Below, piece by piece: positions 36,247 through 44,508 of a DNA stretch of 64,000 nucleotides. The stretch's first letter is position 1. Each line of letters starts with the position of its first letter. The notes beneath the pieces were generated by a model that saw only the letters and a list, made by a program, of their open reading frames with translations, ran no database searches and was not told the DNA's origin. Position numbers and translations under genes: made by a program. The stretch comes from Microbacterium esteraromaticum (lineage in GTDB: Bacteria > Actinomycetota > Actinomycetes > Actinomycetales > Microbacteriaceae), in assembly GCF_014084045.1 (NCBI RefSeq), contig NZ_CP043732.1:124001-188000 (forward strand). The letters are read 5' to 3'.

Positions 36247-36831
36247 TCACCGACGCGCGAGACGGGCATCCAGCCCGCTCCGCACCGCCGGCCACTCGTG
36301 AGGAAGGATCGAGTACACAGCGGTGTCGCGCAGCGACCCGTCGGGCATGAAGCGGTGATTGCGCAGGATGCCGTCGAGCTTGGCCCCGAGCCGCTCGATC
36401 GCGGCGCGGGACTGCCTGTTGTGGAAGTGGGTCATGAGCGACACGGCGATCGCATCGCAGGCGTCGAAGGCGTGCGCCAGCATCAGTCGCTTCATGGCGG
36501 GGTTCACCTCGCTGCGCTGCGCGGTCGTGCCGATCCAGGTGTAGCCGATCTCGACGCGGCGGTTCGGCTGATCGATGCTGCAGAACGTCGTCATGCCCAC
36601 GACCTCTCCGCTCTGCAGCCGGCGCACGGCGAAGGGGTTCATGACACCGGCATCGCGCAACGCGAGACGCCGGTCGATCTCGGCGGGCACCGCGTCTGCA
36701 TCCGGAACCGACGTGTACCAGGCGTAGTCGAGCGTCCTCGCAGCGCGGCTCAGGTCGTCCGCGTGCTCGTGGCCGAGCGGCTCAAGCCGCACGAACTCGT
36801 CTGCCAGGGTGATCTCGTCGAGGAAGCGCAC
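36247..36831 (-). CDS. GNAT acetyltransferase (RimJ/RimL-like)
   Basis: A 194-residue acetyltransferase of the RimJ/RimL type: VRLEPLGHEHADDLSRAA at the start, RVEIGYTWIGTTAQRSEVNPAMK in the cofactor region and FHNRQSRAAIERLGAKLDGILR near the end. The canonical Q/RxxGxG loop is replaced by TTAQRSEVN, as is usual in this subgroup. It converges on the MFS gene with 5 bases between. The substrate could be a protein N terminus or an amino group of a small molecule. Confidence 0.85.
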   Translation of the reverse strand: MRFLDEITLADEFVRLEPLGHEHADDLSRAARTLDYAWYTSVPDADAVPAEIDRRLALRDAGVMNPFAVRRLQSGEVVGMTTFCSIDQPNRRVEIGYTWIGTTAQRSEVNPAMKRLMLAHAFDACDAIAVSLMTHFHNRQSRAAIERLGAKLDGILRNHRFMPDGSLRDTAVYSILPHEWPAVRSGLDARLARR

Positions 36832-36883
36832 CTGTTCAGGCTACGGGACGCGGGCCGCACGCCCCGCCCCCGATGAGCTACGA

Positions 36884-36917
36884 CGCCCCTGCTCATTTGC
36901 GTAACTGAGCAGGGGCG
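36884..36917. repeat. 34-base palindromic element
   Basis: CGCCCCTGCTCA and TGAGCAGGGGCG are a perfect 12-bp inverted repeat around TTTGCGTAAC, itself nearly palindromic. The element lies between the tatD 3' end and the GNAT gene start. It could terminate tatD transcription or be one copy of a dispersed palindromic repeat; there is no T tract. Confidence 0.6.
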
Positions 36918-36968
36918 CGGTAGCCGGACAGGGGCGGGAACGCACAGATCGCGCGACCGCACACGGGG

Positions 36969-37844
36969 TCAGGCGAACGAGCCGTACACCGCGAGCGTGT
37001 TGGCTGCGAGCCGGGCGCACAGCTCGTCGACGTCGACGTCGAGCTCGGCGGCCATGAAGCGCACCGTGATCGGCACGAGGTAGGGGGCGTTCGGGCGACC
37101 GCGCAGGGGCACGGGCGTGAGGAAGGGGGCGTCGGTCTCGACCAGGATGCGATCGAGCGGCGTGACGGCGAGCGCATCGCGCAGGTTCTGCGCGTTCTTG
37201 AAGGTGACGTTGCCTGCGAACGAGAGCCAGTATCCGGCATCCGCCGCGATCCGAGCCATCTGATCGTCGCCCGAGAAGCAGTGGAACACGGTCTTCTCGG
37301 GGGCGCCGACGCGCCGGAGCGTCTCGAGCACGTCGTCGTGGGCGTCGCGGTCGTGGATCTGCATGGCGATGCCGTGCTTCTTCGCCAGCGCGATGTGCGC
37401 CTCGAACGACTCGTGCTGCGCAGGCCGTCCCGTCTCGTCGGTGCGGAAGTAGTCGAGGCCGGTCTCGCCTATCGCGCGGGTGCGCGGATGCGCCGCCAGC
37501 TCGTCGATCACCGTGATCGCCTCGCCGAGGCGCCCTTGGGCGGCATACGTGGGCGCGTCGTTGGGGTGGATCGCGACGGCGGCGAGCACCCGAGGGTCGG
37601 ATGCCGCGGCCTCGACCGCCCAGCGGGACGACTCGATGTCACCCGACGCCTGCACCACTCCGGCGATGCCGACCTCCGCCGCGCGGTCGAGCTGCTCCTT
37701 CAGCGACAGGGGCTCCACACCGTCGGTGATCTCCAGGTGCGCGTGGTTGTCGTAGACCGCGACGCTCAGCGGCTCGGGAGCCGCCGGGTAACGCAGGTCC
37801 TTGCGTCCCTTCGCGTCTCGGCGCTGCACGTAGGTGTCTGCCAT
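36969..37844 (-). CDS. tatD: TatD-family metal-dependent hydrolase
   Basis: A 291-residue TIM-barrel hydrolase. Metal ligands are seen in YDNHAHLEI (HxH), AIGETGLDYFR (Glu), MQIHDRDAHDDVL and FHCFSGD (His), and VETDAPFLTPVPLRG (Asp). TatD proteins act as 3'-5' exonucleases or D-aminoacyl hydrolases. The start ATG 37844 is 8 bases downstream of the metG stop; this metG-tatD order, followed further on by rsmA and ispE, is typical of actinobacteria. A longer open frame upstream has no family support. Confidence 0.92.
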   Translation of the reverse strand: MADTYVQRRDAKGRKDLRYPAAPEPLSVAVYDNHAHLEITDGVEPLSLKEQLDRAAEVGIAGVVQASGDIESSRWAVEAAASDPRVLAAVAIHPNDAPTYAAQGRLGEAITVIDELAAHPRTRAIGETGLDYFRTDETGRPAQHESFEAHIALAKKHGIAMQIHDRDAHDDVLETLRRVGAPEKTVFHCFSGDDQMARIAADAGYWLSFAGNVTFKNAQNLRDALAVTPLDRILVETDAPFLTPVPLRGRPNAPYLVPITVRFMAAELDVDVDELCARLAANTLAVYGSFA

Positions 37845-37852
37845 ATGTCGTG

Positions 37853-39430
37853 TTACGCCGTCTGCTCCACGCGCGGGAACAGCGGAGCGAGGGTCGAGAC
37901 AGTCGTGCCGGGCTTCAGCGCACCCCAGGTGCCGGCGTCGCGGATCGGCTGCGCAGTGAGCTCGCCGAGCGAGGCCTCGACGCCCAGGGCGTCCCACAGC
38001 TTCGCGGTCGACTGCGGCATGACCGGCGAGAGCAGCACGGCCAGGGCGCGCAAGCCCTCAGCGCAGGTGTACAGCACGGTGCCGAGGCGCTCACGCTGCT
38101 CCTCGTCGCGAGCCAGAGCCCACGGCTCGTTCTCGGTGATGTAGAGATTGAGGTCGTCGACGATCGTCCAGATCGCGTCGATCGCCTCGTCGATGCGGAA
38201 GTGCTCGATGGCCGCGTCGGCTGCGGCGGTGGCATCCGCCACCTTCTTCTGCACCACGAGATCGCGTTCGGTGTACTCGGCCGGCGCGGGCACGACTCCG
38301 TCGAAGTACTTCTGGATCATCGCGATCGTGCGCGAGGCCAGGTTACCGAAGCCGTTCGCGAGCTCGGCCTGGTACCGGGCCGAGAGGTCCTCCCACGAGA
38401 ACGAGCCGTCCTGGCCGAACGCGATCGCGGAGAGGAAGTAGAAGCGGTAGGCGTCCGAGCCGAAGACGTCGGTGATCTCGGTCGGCGCGATGCCGGTGAG
38501 CTTCGACTTCGACATCTTCTCGCCGCCGACCAGCAGCCAGCCGTGCGCGAAGACGCCCTTGGGCACGTCGAGGCCTGCGGCCATCAGCAGCGCCGGCCAG
38601 ATCACGGCGTGGAAGCGCAGGATGTCCTTGCCGACCACGTGGTACGCCGGCCAGCGTCGGTCGAAGGTCGCGTCGTCCTCGCCGTAGCCGACGGCGGTGG
38701 CGTAGTTGAGCAGCGCGTCCACCCACACGTAGATGACGTGCGACTCGTCCCACGGCAGCGGGATGCCCCAGTCGAACGTCGACCGTGAGATCGACAGGTC
38801 CTTCAGACCCTGGCTGACGAAGGAGACGACCTCGTTGCGCGCCGAATCAGGGCGCACGAAGTCGGGCTCGGTCCTGTACAGCTCGAGCAGGCGGTCCTGG
38901 AACTCGCTCAGCTTGAAGAAGTAGTTCTTCTCCTGCAGCAGCTCGAGCGGCTTCGAGTGGATCGCACAGACCTTCAGCCCTTCGAAGGGCCCGGTGCCGT
39001 CGACGATCTCGGATTCGGGCTTGAACTCCTCGCAGCCCACGCAGTACAGCGCCTCGTACTCGCCCGCGTAGATGTAGCCGGCGTCGTACAGCTTCTGGAA
39101 GAACACCTGAACGTTCTTCTCGTGCCGCTCCTGCGTGGTGCGGATGAAGTCGTCGTTGGCGACGTCGAGCGTCTTCAGCAGCGGGAACCAGCTCTCGCCC
39201 ACCAGCTTGTCGACCCACTCCTGCGGGGTGACGTTGTTCGCCGCGGCGGCGCGCAGCATCTTCTGGCCGTGCTCGTCGGTTCCGGTGAGCATCCAGGTGT
39301 CGTCACCTGCCTGGCGGTGCCAGCGCGACAGGGTGTCGACGGCCACCGTCGTGTACCCGTGACCGATGTGCGGCACGTCGGACGGGTAGTAGATGGGCGT
39401 GGTGATGTAGAAGGACTCGCCTGCGGGCAT
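37853..39430 (-). CDS. metG: methionyl-tRNA synthetase
   Basis: A 525-residue class I synthetase. It has the PHIGHGYT form of HIGH, LTGTDEHGQK, a Zn knuckle begun by CVGCEEF, the anticodon-binding helical domain, and KMSKS in GGEKMSKSKLTG. There is no C-terminal EMAP domain, as in the shorter actinobacterial enzymes. It charges tRNA-Met. The 104 bases upstream hold no feature I can recognise. Confidence 0.96.
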   Translation of the reverse strand: MPAGESFYITTPIYYPSDVPHIGHGYTTVAVDTLSRWHRQAGDDTWMLTGTDEHGQKMLRAAAANNVTPQEWVDKLVGESWFPLLKTLDVANDDFIRTTQERHEKNVQVFFQKLYDAGYIYAGEYEALYCVGCEEFKPESEIVDGTGPFEGLKVCAIHSKPLELLQEKNYFFKLSEFQDRLLELYRTEPDFVRPDSARNEVVSFVSQGLKDLSISRSTFDWGIPLPWDESHVIYVWVDALLNYATAVGYGEDDATFDRRWPAYHVVGKDILRFHAVIWPALLMAAGLDVPKGVFAHGWLLVGGEKMSKSKLTGIAPTEITDVFGSDAYRFYFLSAIAFGQDGSFSWEDLSARYQAELANGFGNLASRTIAMIQKYFDGVVPAPAEYTERDLVVQKKVADATAAADAAIEHFRIDEAIDAIWTIVDDLNLYITENEPWALARDEEQRERLGTVLYTCAEGLRALAVLLSPVMPQSTAKLWDALGVEASLGELTAQPIRDAGTWGALKPGTTVSTLAPLFPRVEQTA

Positions 39431-39534
39431 GGGATCGATTCTAGGCGGGAACGGCGGGGCGTTCCGATTCGTGACCTGGCTTGCGGCCCTCGTTGCGGAC
39501 CGGACGGGATGATGGTGCGGAGTGAGTGTGCGAG

Positions 39535-40860
39535 TCAGGTACGGACGGCGGTCAGAGAGGCATGCGGACGGGTGCTGGGCTCGTCGGGAGTGCGACCGCG
39601 ACGCTCGACGGCGGTGAGGGTGAGGCCCGCGTCCACGAGGAGGGGTGCCAGGGCATCCGGAGTCCAGAAGTAGGCGGTCGTGACGGCGTGGTCGAACGGC
39701 TCGCCAGGGGTGCCGTCGAAGAAGCCGATCAGGATGCTGCCACCGGGAGCGACCACGCGGGCGAACTCCGCGAGGATCCCGGGGAGCTGCTCCGGCGGCG
39801 TGTGGATCAGCGAGTACCAGGCCAGGATCCCGCCGAGCGACGCGTCCGCCAGCGGGAGCGCGGCGAACGAGCCGTGGTGGAACTCGAGATCCGGATGCTT
39901 CTCGCGGGCGTGCCCGATGAACTGCTCCGAGAGGTCGACGCCCAGCACGTCGCGACCGCCGTCATGCAGGAACCGCGTCCACAGACCGGGCCCGCATCCG
40001 GCATCCAGCAGTCGTCCCGGTGTCGCATCGCGCCAGGCCGCGATGAGCGCACGATCACGGGCATCCGTCTGGGCGATGTCGCCGAGCAGCGCGACGTACT
40101 CTGCGGCCCGCGCGTCGTACGCGGCGCCGATCGCCTCGGTCACGCGCCGGCTGCGCCGGCTGCCGGCGAGGACATCAGGTGACGACGCGGCGACGTGGTG
40201 CCGTCGCGGTGTGGTGCGATCGGCGGGGGACGCGTCGATCAGCTGCGGATGATCGAAGTCGGAGTTGTCCACGACGAAGTCGGCCCGTTCCCAGGGTCTC
40301 GCGGCAGCGAAGTAGAGCCGTTGGCCGCCGACGTACCGTCGCATCGACGGATGCTCGGGATCGGGATGACTGCCGTCGCGGATCGCCATCCGCGACGCGG
40401 TGACCGCGAAGGGCACGTGCAGGTGGATCGAGGCGTCCCAGTGGGAAGCGAGCTCATCGCGAAGCAGGAACATGCCCTCCACCAGGACCAGTGCGGCCGG
40501 ATCGGCGTGCAGCGTGTCGCCGACGATCGGCTCATCCGCGCGGGCGTCGTACGCGACCGGCCGGTAATGGCCGTCACCGCCGCGCTGGAGCGGCTCCAGC
40601 ACATCTCGCCGGAGCGCCGGGTAGTCGTAGGTGTCTTCCCAGAAGCCGAGCTCGGAGTGCCGACCGCGGGCGTGACGGATCCGCGAGGGGTTGAGGAAGT
40701 CGTCGGCGTGGATGATGATCACGGGCCGATCGACGATGTGCGCAGCGAGGTTCGCCGCGAAGCGCGTCTTGCCGCTGCCGTCGACACCGTCGATCGCGAC
40801 GAGCCGGCCCGTCGCTGCGGCCTCGGTCACCGCTGTCGCGAGGTCGGGCCAGAACGTCAC
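39535..40860 (-). CDS. uridine kinase-like P-loop domain fused to SAM-dependent methyltransferase domain
   Basis: A 441-residue two-domain protein. Residues ~1-205 are a P-loop kinase of the uridine-kinase kind: Walker A VAIDGVDGSGKTRFAANL, then IHADDFLNPSRIRHARG and FVVDNSDFDHPQLI. Residues ~240-441 are a class I methyltransferase: RLLDAGCGPGLWTRFL, DVLGVDLSEQFIGHAREKHP and WYSLIHTPPEQLP. The ~35-residue Arg/Ser-rich linker is not part of either fold. GTG 40860 overlaps the rsmI stop (GTGA). The fusion may be real, or due to one missing base in the G run at 40225-40229, after which the kinase would stop within 20 codons. Confidence 0.75.
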   Translation of the reverse strand: MTFWPDLATAVTEAAATGRLVAIDGVDGSGKTRFAANLAAHIVDRPVIIIHADDFLNPSRIRHARGRHSELGFWEDTYDYPALRRDVLEPLQRGGDGHYRPVAYDARADEPIVGDTLHADPAALVLVEGMFLLRDELASHWDASIHLHVPFAVTASRMAIRDGSHPDPEHPSMRRYVGGQRLYFAAARPWERADFVVDNSDFDHPQLIDASPADRTTPRRHHVAASSPDVLAGSRRSRRVTEAIGAAYDARAAEYVALLGDIAQTDARDRALIAAWRDATPGRLLDAGCGPGLWTRFLHDGGRDVLGVDLSEQFIGHAREKHPDLEFHHGSFAALPLADASLGGILAWYSLIHTPPEQLPGILAEFARVVAPGGSILIGFFDGTPGEPFDHAVTTAYFWTPDALAPLLVDAGLTLTAVERRGRTPDEPSTRPHASLTAVRT

Positions 40861-41678
40861 GCGGTCCTCGCCGCGAGCGCGGCCTGGTACAGATCCCGGG
40901 AGCGCAGACCGGTCGCCGCAGCGACCTCGGCGCACGCGTCCTTGAGTCGGGTTCCGGATGCCACGAGGGCCTGCACCTGGGCGAGCGCGTCGTCAGCGGA
41001 GACGGAGGCAGGGGCGGCGCCCTCGACGACGACGACGATCTCACCCTTCACGCCGTTCTCGGCCCATGCGACGAGCTCGGATGCCGTGCCGCGGCGCACC
41101 TCCTCGTACAGCTTGGTCAGCTCGCGGCACACGGCGATCCGGCGGTCCGCGCCGAACACGGCGCCCATGTCGGCGAGGGAGGATGCGAGTCTCGACGGCG
41201 ACTCGAAGAACACCATCGTGCGCGGCTCCGATGCGAGCGCGGACAGCACCGACCTGCGCTCCCCCGGCTTGCGCGGCAGGAAGCCCTCGAATGCGAACCG
41301 GTCGGTGGGGAGCCCTGAGATCGCGAGCGCCATGAGCACCGCACTCGGCCCGGGGATCGCGGTGACGGTCACGCCGCGCTCGACCGCCGCGGCGACGACG
41401 CCGTACCCGGGGTCGCTCACCGCAGGCATCCCGGCGTCGCTCACGAGCACGACGTCATGCTGCTCGGCGAGCTCGGCGAGCTCGGCTGCCCTGTGCTTCT
41501 CGTTGTGGTCGTGCAGCGCGATCAGGCGCGGACGATTCTCGATCTTCAGCGCCTGCAGCAGTCGCTGGGTGGTGCGGGTGTCCTCTGCGGCGACGAGCTC
41601 GGCGTTCTCGAGCACCTCGACGAGTCTCCGCGACGCGTCAGCCAGGTTGCCGATCGGAGTCGCCGCGAGGATGATCAT
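40857..41678 (-). CDS. rsmI: 16S rRNA (cytidine1402-2'-O)-methyltransferase
   Basis: A 273-residue SAM-dependent tetrapyrrole-methylase-fold enzyme. Marks are MIILAATPIGNLADAS, VAAEDTRTTQRLL, VSDAGMPAVSDPGYGVV (the SDAGxPxxSDPG signature) and IPGPSAVLMALAISGLPTDRF. It methylates C1402 in the ribosomal P site with RsmH. It is divergent from the protein mannosyltransferase gene across 60 bases, a common actinobacterial arrangement. Confidence 0.95.
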   Translation of the reverse strand: MIILAATPIGNLADASRRLVEVLENAELVAAEDTRTTQRLLQALKIENRPRLIALHDHNEKHRAAELAELAEQHDVVLVSDAGMPAVSDPGYGVVAAAVERGVTVTAIPGPSAVLMALAISGLPTDRFAFEGFLPRKPGERRSVLSALASEPRTMVFFESPSRLASSLADMGAVFGADRRIAVCRELTKLYEEVRRGTASELVAWAENGVKGEIVVVVEGAAPASVSADDALAQVQALVASGTRLKDACAEVAAATGLRSRDLYQAALAARTA

Positions 41679-41738
41679 CCGACCAGCTTATGCGGGCACC
41701 GTCACCCCGATCCGAAGCGGATTGCCTAGGCTGATCTG

Positions 41739-43310
41739 GTGACCCTGCCCGCGCCCCCGATGCCGCCGCGCGCCACGACGCGATGGGAGAGGCTGGCCGC
41801 ATGGGGCGTCGCAGACGCCGCCCGCTCACGTGTTCTGGCGTGGCTGGCACCGCTGTTCGTCACGATGCTGGCGGCCGCGCTGCGGCTCACGAACCTCGCG
41901 CATCCGCACGAGATCATGTTCGACGAGACCTACTACGTCAAGGACGCATGGTCGCTGTGGAACCTCGGCTACGAGGGGAAGTGGGGCGAGGGCGCCGATG
42001 CCGAGCTTCCGCGGGGCGACGACTCGGCCATGCAGACGGCCGGATCGTACGTGGTGCACCCGCCGCTCGGGAAGTGGATCATCGGCATCGGCATGGCGCT
42101 CATGGGTCCCGGCTCCAGCGCGGGCTGGCGACTGACCACCGCGATCCTCGGGTCGCTGAGCGTGCTCGTGCTCTATCTCGTCGCCCTGCACCTGACCCGC
42201 TCACGGGTGTTCGCGACGATCGCGGGCGGCCTGCTCGCGATCGACGGGCTGGGCATCGTGATGAGCCGCATCGCCCTGCTCGACGGCGTGCTCACCTTCT
42301 TCGTCCTGCTCGGCTTCCTGTTCGTGCTGCTCGATCGCGATCGCTCGCTGCCGCTGCTCGACGAGCGGATCACCGCTCTGCGTCGATCGGATGCCGACGA
42401 CGCGCCCGTTCAGCTGATCGGCCCGGTGCTGTGGTCGCGGCCCTGGCTCGTCGCAGCCGGAGCGGCGCTCGGAGCCGCATCGGCGGTGAAGTGGTCTGGA
42501 CTGTACGCGCTCGCGGTGTTCGGACTGTACGCCGTGGTCACGGACGCCCTGGCGCGGCGCCGTGCGGGCGTCCCGCTCTGGCCGACGGATGCAGTGCTGC
42601 GACAGGGGCCGGTGTCATTCGTCCTGATGGTGGGTCCGGCCATGCTCGCGTACCTCCTGTCGTGGACGGGCTGGCTGATCACGGCCGGTGGATACGGTCG
42701 CGGAGTCGATGCCCATCCGCTGGTGGCGCTGTGGAAGTACCACGAGTCGATGTACGGATTCCACATCGGTCTGTCCAGCGCCCACGCGTACGCGAGCCCT
42801 GCCTGGCAGTGGCCGCTGCTGCTGCGGCCGACGGCGATGTGGGTCGGCTCCGATCCGACGGGCTGCGGCATCGATCACTGCATCGCGGTGATCTCGTCTG
42901 TTCCGAACCCGCTGATCTGGTACGGCGGAGTGGCCGCTGCGGTCTATCTTCTGTACCGGTTCGTGCGGGGGCTCATCGAGCGCCGTCCGCTCGGTCCGAC
43001 CTACACGGTCGCGCTCGTGGGTCTCATCGCGACCTATGTTCCCTGGCTGCTCGTTCCGAATCGCACGATCTTCCAGTTCTACACGGTGGTCATGGTGCCG
43101 TTCCTCATCCTCGCCCTGGCGGTGGCGCTGAGAGAACTCGCGGGCCGCCGCAGCGATCCGCTGCACCGCCGCACGGCCGGGCAGCGCACGGTCGCGGTGT
43201 ACCTCGTCGTCGTCGTGCTGGTCTCGGCGTTCTTCTACCCGGTGTGGACGGGCATGAGCGTGCCGTACCCGTTCTGGCTCATCCACAACTGGCTGCCTGG
43301 CTGGATCTGA
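41739..43310 (+). CDS. dolichyl-phosphate-mannose--protein mannosyltransferase (PMT, GT39)
   Basis: A 523-residue membrane glycosyltransferase with about eleven hydrophobic helices. The catalytic acidic pair is in IMFDETYYVKDAWSLWNLGY, followed by HPPLGKWIIGIGMALMG and WYGGVAAAVYLLYRF further on. It transfers mannose from polyprenyl-phosphate-mannose to secreted proteins. GTG 41739 is used. The gene is followed 2 bases later by a small gene of unknown function. Confidence 0.92.
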   Translation: MTLPAPPMPPRATTRWERLAAWGVADAARSRVLAWLAPLFVTMLAAALRLTNLAHPHEIMFDETYYVKDAWSLWNLGYEGKWGEGADAELPRGDDSAMQTAGSYVVHPPLGKWIIGIGMALMGPGSSAGWRLTTAILGSLSVLVLYLVALHLTRSRVFATIAGGLLAIDGLGIVMSRIALLDGVLTFFVLLGFLFVLLDRDRSLPLLDERITALRRSDADDAPVQLIGPVLWSRPWLVAAGAALGAASAVKWSGLYALAVFGLYAVVTDALARRRAGVPLWPTDAVLRQGPVSFVLMVGPAMLAYLLSWTGWLITAGGYGRGVDAHPLVALWKYHESMYGFHIGLSSAHAYASPAWQWPLLLRPTAMWVGSDPTGCGIDHCIAVISSVPNPLIWYGGVAAAVYLLYRFVRGLIERRPLGPTYTVALVGLIATYVPWLLVPNRTIFQFYTVVMVPFLILALAVALRELAGRRSDPLHRRTAGQRTVAVYLVVVVLVSAFFYPVWTGMSVPYPFWLIHNWLPGWI

Positions 43311-43312
43311 GC

Positions 43313-43531
43313 ATGCCCTCACCGCACGGGTTCGAATACGACGTCCGAGGCGACGACGTCGTGATCATGCATCACGGAGTCCGCGCGGCGACCCTCCGCG
43401 GAGCGAAGGCGGCGGAATTCCTGTCTCGCGTCGAGACCCAGGATCCGCAGCTGCTGATGGCGCGCCTCACCGGAGACTACCGCCGCGGCAACGAGCGCGC
43501 CGCACGCCGGCATCCGCGCAACGCGGGCTGA
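43313..43531 (+). CDS. small hypothetical protein
   Basis: A 72-residue protein starting 2 bases after the mannosyltransferase stop. It reads MPSPHGFEYDVRGDDVVIMH at the start and has a basic Arg-rich tail (DYRRGNERAARRHPRNAG). I do not recognise a family. Support is its tight coupling to the upstream gene, a compact amphipathic composition, and its end one base before the convergent DUF808 gene. No signal peptide or membrane helix is seen. Confidence 0.6.
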   Translation: MPSPHGFEYDVRGDDVVIMHHGVRAATLRGAKAAEFLSRVETQDPQLLMARLTGDYRRGNERAARRHPRNAG

Positions 43532-43532
43532 C

Positions 43533-44459
43533 TCAGGCCACCGACTCCGGCGCCGGGTGATCTGCTCGATGGGCCTCGTCGAAGGTCGGGCGCTTGCCCA
43601 TCAGCTTGCCGATGAGCAGCACGACGCCCACGACGATGAGGCCGATGAGCATGCCCGCGACGGCCGACACGGCCGTGTTCCCGAGCCACACGACGAAGCC
43701 GCCGAGAGAGGCGAGCAGCTCGTCCACTCCATGCAGGAGGTCGGCCGGCGCATGCCAGCCGACCTCGCCGAGGTTCACCACGACGAGATGGCCGCCGACC
43801 CACAGCATCGCGACCGTGCCGACGACGCTGATGACACGGAACACGGCTGGCATCGACCGCACGATCCTGGTGCCCGTGTGCCGCACGTTGCGCACCGGGT
43901 TCTTGGCCATCCGCAGCCCGATGTCATCGAGCTTGACGAGCAGAGCCACCGCCCCGTACACGACTCCCGTCATGAGCAGCGCGATGACCGCGAGCACGCC
44001 GAGCGTCTCCCAGATGCCCAGGTCCGGGTCGAGGCTCGCGAGCGAGATCAGCATGATCTCGGTGGACAGGATCAGGTCGGTGCGGATCGCGCCCCAGATC
44101 AGGCGCTTCTCGTCCCGCGCGCCTTCGTCGGCATGCCCGTGGCCGAACCCGAACCACTCCAGCACCTTCTCGGCGCCCTCGAAGCAGAGATACGTCCCGC
44201 CGATGATCAGCAGGTAGGGCAGCACCCACGGCGCGAACGCGGTCAGCAGCAGCGCGATGGGGATGATGATGAGGAACTTGTTCGCGATCGATCCGAGCGC
44301 GATCTTGCCCACCACCGGCAGTTCGCGCGCGGGCGTGAGCCCCTGCACGTACTGCGGGGTGACGGCCGCATCGTCGATGACGACACCGGCCGCCTTGGCC
44401 GACGCCTTCATGGCGGCGCTCAGGATGTCATCGACGACCGCCAGCAGACCAACCGACAT
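43533..44459 (-). CDS. DUF808 family inner-membrane protein (YedI-like)
   Basis: A 308-residue membrane protein. The start SVGLLAVVDDILSAAMKASAKAAGVVIDDAAV and the segment GTYLCFEGAEKVLEWF are diagnostic of DUF808. About six to seven hydrophobic helices follow. Function is unknown. It is convergent with the preceding unit and 49 bases after the amino-acid permease gene on the same strand. Confidence 0.9.
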   Translation of the reverse strand: MSVGLLAVVDDILSAAMKASAKAAGVVIDDAAVTPQYVQGLTPARELPVVGKIALGSIANKFLIIIPIALLLTAFAPWVLPYLLIIGGTYLCFEGAEKVLEWFGFGHGHADEGARDEKRLIWGAIRTDLILSTEIMLISLASLDPDLGIWETLGVLAVIALLMTGVVYGAVALLVKLDDIGLRMAKNPVRNVRHTGTRIVRSMPAVFRVISVVGTVAMLWVGGHLVVVNLGEVGWHAPADLLHGVDELLASLGGFVVWLGNTAVSAVAGMLIGLIVVGVVLLIGKLMGKRPTFDEAHRADHPAPESVA

Positions 44460-44508
44460 GCGTATTCCCTCCCCGGCGCGCCCGGTGTGCGCGCTCAGGC
44501 CTGCAAGA

